From positions 1-64,000 of the forward strand of contig NZ_JAIQYZ010000002.1 in NCBI RefSeq assembly GCF_020164495.1: DNA of 64,000 bases. Direction: 5' to 3'. The position numbers and the translations under genes are program-made. Positions 59,457-64,000 of this stretch are shown here, in pieces (positions within the stretch are counted from its first letter, which is position 1; every line of letters begins with the position of its first letter). This stretch comes from Psychroflexus lacisalsi. Lineage in GTDB: Bacteria > Bacteroidota > Bacteroidia > Flavobacteriales > Flavobacteriaceae. The notes below the pieces were generated by a model that worked only from the letters and a program-made list of their open reading frames with translations, was not told where the DNA came from and made no database searches.

Positions 59457-60764
59457 ATGAGTGATAAAATAAGAGTGTTTTGGTTCAGAAGAGATATGCG
59501 TTTTGAGGATAATGTGGGGCTTTATCATGCTCTTTCAGGAGAATTTCAAGTGCTTCCACTATTTATATTCGACAAGCATATTCTAGATGAGCTTCCTAAA
59601 GATGATGCACGTATCACTTTCATTCACGATGAATTACAAAAAATGCGCTCTTATCTTCAGGAGCATCACAATTCTTCTATTGCTACTTACCATGACACTC
59701 CAGAAAATGCAATAAAGCAACTCATTGAAGATTTTGAGGTTGAAGCCATTTACACCAATAGAGATTACGAACCATACGCTCAAAAACGTGATGCAAAAAT
59801 TGATGCTCTGTTAGCTGAAAATGGTATCGAATTCCACAATTTTAAGGATCAGGTCATTTTTGAAAAAACTGAAGTTGAAAAAAATGATGGTGGGATGTAT
59901 TTAGTGTTTACTCCCTACATGAAACAATGGAAAAAAGAATTTAAAAACATTGATTTTAAAACGTATCCTTCTGAAGATTTTTTAGATAAGACTTATAAAA
60001 ATACAAGATTACCAAATGTTTCATTGTCTGACATTGGATTTGAAAGATCTTCTATAAAAGTACCCAAACATAATTTGGACAAAACTTTGCTTAAAGATTA
60101 CGAAGAAACCAGAAATATACCTTCCATAGAAGGCACTTCCAGATTAAGTCCCTATTTAAGATTCGGCACCATTGGTTACAGAAAAGTTATTGAAAAAGCA
60201 TTGTCTGTTAAGAATGAAACCTTTTTGGATGAATTGATCTGGAGAGAATTTTATAAAGCCATTCTATATCATTATCCTGAAACACAGGATAGAGCCTTCA
60301 AGCCCAAATACGACCGAATAGAATGGAGGAATAATGAAGAAGATTTTGAAAAATGGAAATCGGGACAGACAGGATATCCAATTGTGGATGCAGGAATGAG
60401 ACAACTTAATGAAACTGGATGGATGCATAACCGGTTGAGAATGGTTGTTGGTAGTTTTCTTTGCAAACATTTGTTGATTGATTGGCGCTGGGGTGAGGCC
60501 TACTTTGCTAAAAGACTATTGGATTATGAAATGTCATCCAATGTTGGTGGTTGGCAATGGGTCGCTGGTTCTGGAGTGGATGCAGCACCTTACTTCCGGG
60601 TTTTTAATCCCTATTCTCAAACTGACAGATTTGATAAGGATAAAAAATTCATCAAAAAATGGGTGCCAGAATTTGAATCCGATAAGTATCCTGAACCAAT
60701 GGTTGAGCATAAAATGGCTAGAGAACGTTGTCTGGAAACGTATAAAGACGCAGTAAAAAATTAA
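59457..60764 (+). CDS. phrB: Deoxyribodipyrimidine photolyase, class I
   Basis: A 435-residue blue-light DNA repair flavoenzyme that splits cyclobutane pyrimidine dimers. The start is ATG 59457 (MSDKIRVFWFRRDMRFEDN); an earlier in-frame ATG lies at the terminator. The antenna domain opens with VFWFRRDMR and the FAD domain has TSRLSPYLRFGTIGYR, LIWREFYKAI, ETGWMHNRLRMVVGSF and SSNVGGWQWVAGSGVDAAPYFRVFNP. The Asn that faces flavin N5 and the electron-transfer Trp (SN-V-GGW) are conserved. A second family member follows after 12 nt. Confidence 0.93.
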   Translation: MSDKIRVFWFRRDMRFEDNVGLYHALSGEFQVLPLFIFDKHILDELPKDDARITFIHDELQKMRSYLQEHHNSSIATYHDTPENAIKQLIEDFEVEAIYTNRDYEPYAQKRDAKIDALLAENGIEFHNFKDQVIFEKTEVEKNDGGMYLVFTPYMKQWKKEFKNIDFKTYPSEDFLDKTYKNTRLPNVSLSDIGFERSSIKVPKHNLDKTLLKDYEETRNIPSIEGTSRLSPYLRFGTIGYRKVIEKALSVKNETFLDELIWREFYKAILYHYPETQDRAFKPKYDRIEWRNNEEDFEKWKSGQTGYPIVDAGMRQLNETGWMHNRLRMVVGSFLCKHLLIDWRWGEAYFAKRLLDYEMSSNVGGWQWVAGSGVDAAPYFRVFNPYSQTDRFDKDKKFIKKWVPEFESDKYPEPMVEHKMARERCLETYKDAVKN

Positions 60765-60776
60765 GAGAAAATAAAA

Positions 60777-62234
60777 ATGGTAAATGTAGTATGGCTGAAG
60801 AGAGATTTGAGATTGCAGGACCATGCACCATTACATAAGGCTTTACAAAACAGGCATCCGGTTTTAATATTGTATGCATTAGAACCTATTCTTCTTCAAG
60901 ATCCGCATTACAGCGAAAGGCATTTTAGGTTCATCAAAGAATCTTTAACAGATCTTCAAAAAGAATTAGCTAATTATCAAACCGAAGTATTAATTGTAAA
61001 ATCTTCAGCAGAAAATGCATTTAAAAAGGTACATGATCAACTGAAGATAAAAAGTGTATTTTCCCATCAGGAGACTGGTTTGAGTATTACTTTCCAAAGA
61101 GACAAAAGACTAAAAAGCTTTTTTAATTCTCATAAGATTCAATGGAAAGAATTTATCAATAATGGCGTCATCAGAGGTTTGAGCAACCGAAAAACCTGGG
61201 TCAATTCCTGGGAGAATTTCATGAATCAAGAGGTAATTCCATTTTCTGCAAATCAAGATCAATTTGTCGAGCCCAAGACCATTCAAAAGCTTAAGGGCCA
61301 ATTTGAAGCTGTAAATATTTTCGTAGAAAGAGATGTGAATTATCAAAAAGGAGGTCGAAAAACTGCTCTTCGTTATCTCAATAGTTTCCTTGAAGAGCGC
61401 TATCCCAACTATCAAAATCATATTTCAAAACCACTTTTGGCCAGAAAATCCTGTAGTCGATTATCGCCTTATATCGCCTGGGGAGTCTTATCAATAAGGG
61501 AAGTCATTCATGCTTCCATGGAAAAAGAAGAAAAAATTAAAAACAAGCAGGCTTTAAGTCAATTTCAATCACGATTGAGATGGCAGGCGCATTTCATACA
61601 GAAGTTTGAAATGGAATACAGAGCAGAATCCCGAAATTTCAATTCTGCATTTGATGTATTGAAGCATAAAAAAGATAATGTGCTGATTAAGGCCTGGAAA
61701 GAGGGTATGACAGGTTTTCCTCTTGTGGATGCAAGTATGAGATGCTTGACCCAAACGGGGTATCTCAATTTTAGAATGCGAGCCCTTCTGGTCTCATTTT
61801 TCACTCATTTGCTATGGCAAAAATGGCAGGATGCTTCAGAACATTTAGCGAGTTTATTTTTAGATTTTGAGCCAGGCATACATTATCCTCAGCTGCAAAT
61901 GCAGGCAGGAACTACAGGTATCCATACGTTAAGGATTTACAATCCTGTGAAAAATTCCTACAAACACGATCCTGATGGAGAGTTTATTTTAAAATACGTT
62001 CCAGAATTGAATACGATACCAAAGGAATTTGTTCATGAACCTTGGAAATTAACCAGTATGGAACAAGACATGTATGGTTTCAAACTCGGTGAAGATTATC
62101 CAAAACCTGTGGTTGATTTAGAAACCTCTCGCCAATATGCCTCAGATTCTATCTGGAAAATTATTCAATCTGAAAGATCGAAAATTGAAGGAAAGAAAAT
62201 TCTGAAACGACATACCATAAGAGGGAGTCGCTAG
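60777..62234 (+). CDS. Cryptochrome/photolyase-family protein with altered FAD site
   Basis: A 485-residue member of the photolyase/cryptochrome superfamily: N-terminal [16 protein letters not shown], then [49 protein letters not shown] and [18 protein letters not shown]. Where CPD photolyases have NxGGWQW next to flavin N5, this protein has [15 protein letters not shown], so the proximal Asn reads His and the proximal Trp reads Leu. This EPGIHYP form is a recurrent bacterial subfamily I recall, not a damaged gene. It may repair another lesion or sense light. It is co-transcribed with phrB. Confidence 0.85.
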   Translation: MVNVVWLKRDLRLQDHAPLHKALQNRHPVLILYALEPILLQDPHYSERHFRFIKESLTDLQKELANYQTEVLIVKSSAENAFKKVHDQLKIKSVFSHQETGLSITFQRDKRLKSFFNSHKIQWKEFINNGVIRGLSNRKTWVNSWENFMNQEVIPFSANQDQFVEPKTIQKLKGQFEAVNIFVERDVNYQKGGRKTALRYLNSFLEERYPNYQNHISKPLLARKSCSRLSPYIAWGVLSIREVIHASMEKEEKIKNKQALSQFQSRLRWQAHFIQKFEMEYRAESRNFNSAFDVLKHKKDNVLIKAWKEGMTGFPLVDASMRCLTQTGYLNFRMRALLVSFFTHLLWQKWQDASEHLASLFLDFEPGIHYPQLQMQAGTTGIHTLRIYNPVKNSYKHDPDGEFILKYVPELNTIPKEFVHEPWKLTSMEQDMYGFKLGEDYPKPVVDLETSRQYASDSIWKIIQSERSKIEGKKILKRHTIRGSR

Positions 62235-62306
62235 AAACCAACAATTTCTTAGTAAATCACTAAATGAATTGGGAGTTTCAGCTAGGAGGTACGGTTAATT
62301 AAACCC

Positions 62307-63050
62307 TCAGTTAGGAAACCTCTGTCTTGCTTTTTCTAAATCTTCTGGAGTGTCGATCCCAATACTTACTTCTTGCGTTTCCACCATTTTTATGGTTTTA
62401 CCATTTTCCAAATAGCGAATGCATTCGATTTTTTCTGCTGATTCCAATGGGCTCATGGGCAGATTATAAAAAGCCATCAAAGCTTCTTTCCTGAAGGCGT
62501 AAATGCCCACATGTTTAAAATAATCGATTTGTAACTCTTTGGCTCTGTGAAAAGGAATTGGTGATCTGGAAAAGTAAAGAGCAAAATTATTGAGGTCTGT
62601 TATCACTTTGACATGGTTTGGATTTAAAATATCTTCTTCTGAAGTTAATTTTACTTTCAAAGACGCTAAATCTATAAGTCTGTCTTTATCTTCTTTGAAA
62701 ACATTTAATAGTTTACTCAAAGCCTTTTCATTGATGAAAGGTTCATCGCCTTGTACATTGATAACAATGTCAACATCCATATCTTGAACAGCTTCCGCAA
62801 TGCGATCGCTGCCACATTCATGTTCCTTTTTGCTCATGATCGCCTTTCCCCCTTCGTTTTCAATTTCAGAAAAAATGAGTTCAGAATCTGTAACAACGTA
62901 AACTTCATCAAACAATTCAGTTAGTTTTGCGGCTTCGTAAGTTCTAGTAATTACTGTTTTTCCAGCTAAATCCTGCATCAGCTTTCCAGGAAATCTGGAA
63001 GCTTGGTACCGGGCAGGAATCATTGCTATCACTTTGAAAGGCTTAGACAT
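62307..63050 (-). CDS. kdsB: 3-deoxy-manno-octulosonate cytidylyltransferase
   Basis: A 247-residue cytosolic nucleotidyltransferase activating Kdo as CMP-Kdo for lipopolysaccharide inner core synthesis. The N-terminal [22 protein letters not shown] holds the CTP-binding Arg and Lys; VQGDEPFI and the C-terminal [12 protein letters not shown] and [14 protein letters not shown] are family stretches. Length is standard. It is downstream of the helicase gene in the same direction with a 23-nt gap, so may be co-transcribed. Confidence 0.95.
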   Translation of the reverse strand: MSKPFKVIAMIPARYQASRFPGKLMQDLAGKTVITRTYEAAKLTELFDEVYVVTDSELIFSEIENEGGKAIMSKKEHECGSDRIAEAVQDMDVDIVINVQGDEPFINEKALSKLLNVFKEDKDRLIDLASLKVKLTSEEDILNPNHVKVITDLNNFALYFSRSPIPFHRAKELQIDYFKHVGIYAFRKEALMAFYNLPMSPLESAEKIECIRYLENGKTIKMVETQEVSIGIDTPEDLEKARQRFPN

Positions 63051-63073
63051 AGATTTAAAATTTAATTAAAGGT

Positions 63074-64000
63074 TTACAATTGCTTTTCGCTGAAAAAATC
63101 ATCTTTAAAACCAATGAGGTATAATTTTTCTTTTGCTCGTGTACAAGCAGTGTACAGCCATCTTAAGTAATCTTTATTGATTCCATCTGGCAAATAAGGC
63201 TGTTCAACAAAAACTGTATCCCATTGTCCACCCTGGGATTTGTGACAAGTGATCGCATAACTAAATTTAACCTGTAAAGCATTAAAAAACGGGTTCTGTT
63301 TCACCTTCAGGAACTTTTTGTATTTGGAGGTGATGTCTTCATAATCTTTCATCACTTCCTGATATAGCTGATTGGATTGCTCGTAGGGCAAAGATGGAGA
63401 ATTTAAGTTTAATGTATCCAACATAATAACCGTTTCAAAAGGTTTCATTTTAGGATAATCTACCATTTGAACTTTCACTTCTGCAAACCTAAATCCATAA
63501 AGTTCTTTGATTCCAAAAATTTCTAATATCTCAACGATATCACCGTTAGCTATGAAGCCAGCATCACTTTTAGGCTTGACCCAGAAGTAATTGTTTTTGA
63601 CTACCATTAAAAAGTCACCAGGTGCAATTTCGTCTTCCCTCAGCAATATCCTACTCCGTATTTGCTCGTTGTACAGATTTGCTCTTTTGTTGGATCTCAC
63701 AATAATAGCAGTTTCCTCATGACCAAGATTATCGTAAGCTTCGTTTATAGCATCCAGAATTTCGTAGCCGTCCACAAGTCTTACCATATCTGCCTTATCT
63801 GACAACTCAAATTTGAAGCTTTCAAAATCTTCATTTTCTATGGTTTCTCGAATTTTGGTGGCATTCAACAAAATACTGCTCTCAAGTTTTTGCCTTACTA
63901 CCTCATCAAGCTCTACAGGGATGACATCCATTTGATAGTGGTTGGTCAGTGTTTTTTCGTCTAAAGCAGGGCTCAAGTTTGCTTTCACAGGAGGTAATTG
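63074..64000 (-). CDS. RecD-like AAA helicase, C-terminal part (truncated by window edge)
   Basis: The frame is open to the right edge, so the 5' part is outside the window; an internal GTG at 63988 is not the true start. The visible 309 residues hold helicase motifs of the RecD2 / UvrD_C_2 type: AIIVRSNKRANLYNEQIRSR, a beta-barrel-like insert (PGDFLMVVKNNYFWV, GDIVEILE), and the superfamily-1 motifs YAITCHKSQGGQWDTVFVEQ (motif V) and LRWLYTACTRAKEKLYLIGF (motif VI). The Walker A motif would be upstream. It is likely an ATP-dependent 5'-3' DNA helicase related to RecD, as widely found in Bacteroidota. Confidence 0.82.
   Translation of the reverse strand, partial: QLPPVKANLSPALDEKTLTNHYQMDVIPVELDEVVRQKLESSILLNATKIRETIENEDFESFKFELSDKADMVRLVDGYEILDAINEAYDNLGHEETAIIVRSNKRANLYNEQIRSRILLREDEIAPGDFLMVVKNNYFWVKPKSDAGFIANGDIVEILEIFGIKELYGFRFAEVKVQMVDYPKMKPFETVIMLDTLNLNSPSLPYEQSNQLYQEVMKDYEDITSKYKKFLKVKQNPFFNALQVKFSYAITCHKSQGGQWDTVFVEQPYLPDGINKDYLRWLYTACTRAKEKLYLIGFKDDFFSEKQL

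Noticed and set aside
63074-63988. Helicase gene as a complete 304-residue gene starting with GTG
   Set aside because: Walker A is missing and the frame continues to the window edge, so it is the 3' part of a longer gene.
1-64000. CRISPR arrays, tRNA genes, insertion sequences, prophage or defence islands
   Set aside because: None was seen on reading both strands; intergenic spaces are short and the genes are housekeeping or common flavobacterial accessory genes.

Overview
The window looks like the chromosome of a marine-type Flavobacteriaceae bacterium (phylum Bacteroidota); the genus cannot be fixed from the sequence. The evidence is an AT-rich base composition, promoters of the Bacteroidota form TTG-N19-22-TAnnTTTG, start sites without Shine-Dalgarno sequences, type IX secretion parts (a PorP/SprF protein and a gliding-type C-terminal sorting domain), a TonB receptor followed by a DUF4249 lipoprotein, a fused CcoN-CcoO oxidase subunit, and small families typical of the group (DUF2805, DUF6095, DUF4369). 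It is mostly ordinary chromosome. I found no CRISPR array, tRNA gene, insertion sequence, prophage or defence island.

Layout. 1-392: three tandem leftward promoters for something off the left edge. 0.4-5 kb: DoxX, DUF2805, S1/P1 nuclease, Cof phosphatase, DUF819 membrane protein and a DUF4369 lipoprotein. 5-7.7 kb: a leftward run idi-queD-bcp-manA plus a small monocistronic acidic protein. 7.7-15.2 kb: a leftward cassette of a 1400-residue repeat adhesin, PorP/SprF and an OmpA/PD40 protein. 15.3-23.3 kb: prfC, a CBS-like PLP enzyme, a LolC/E-type permease divergent from a NamZ-type muramidase, OsmC, and metK behind a SAM-II-like riboswitch. 23.3-23.8 kb: a scar-like stretch with a large hairpin and a degenerate reading frame. 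25-31 kb: lipoprotein-kynU-kmo-folD-ACMSD-O-methyltransferase. 31-35.4 kb: TonB receptor, DUF4249, murQ, DUF6095. 35.4-42.2 kb: a di-iron hydroxylase, SDR, methyltransferase-like protein, hemN-usp, trxA, a CoA-transferase and a STAS protein. 42.2-48.2 kb: gltBD. 48.4-56.9 kb: the complete cbb3 oxidase locus (ccoI, S, NO, Q, P, G, fixH, safE). 57-64 kb: a secreted ExbD-like protein, a lipoprotein, SRPBCC, SDR, two photolyase-family genes, kdsB, and the 3' part of a RecD-like helicase that runs off the right edge.

The most coherent regulatory signal is a set of Crp/Fnr-type palindromes (TGAY-N4-RTCA) upstream of hemN, ccoI, ccoS and the CoA-transferase gene. In the first three the box centre lies exactly 36.5 nt from the last G of the -7 element. 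In the fourth it lies 57.5 nt away, two helical turns further. This suggests one oxygen- or redox-responsive regulator controlling haem synthesis, the high-affinity oxidase and acyl-CoA metabolism. Other points of note are the SAM-II-like riboswitch on metK, a palindromic element inserted in frame in kmo, a photolyase-family protein lacking the usual FAD-proximal Trp and Asn, and an ExbD periplasmic domain carried on an exported protein without a membrane anchor.
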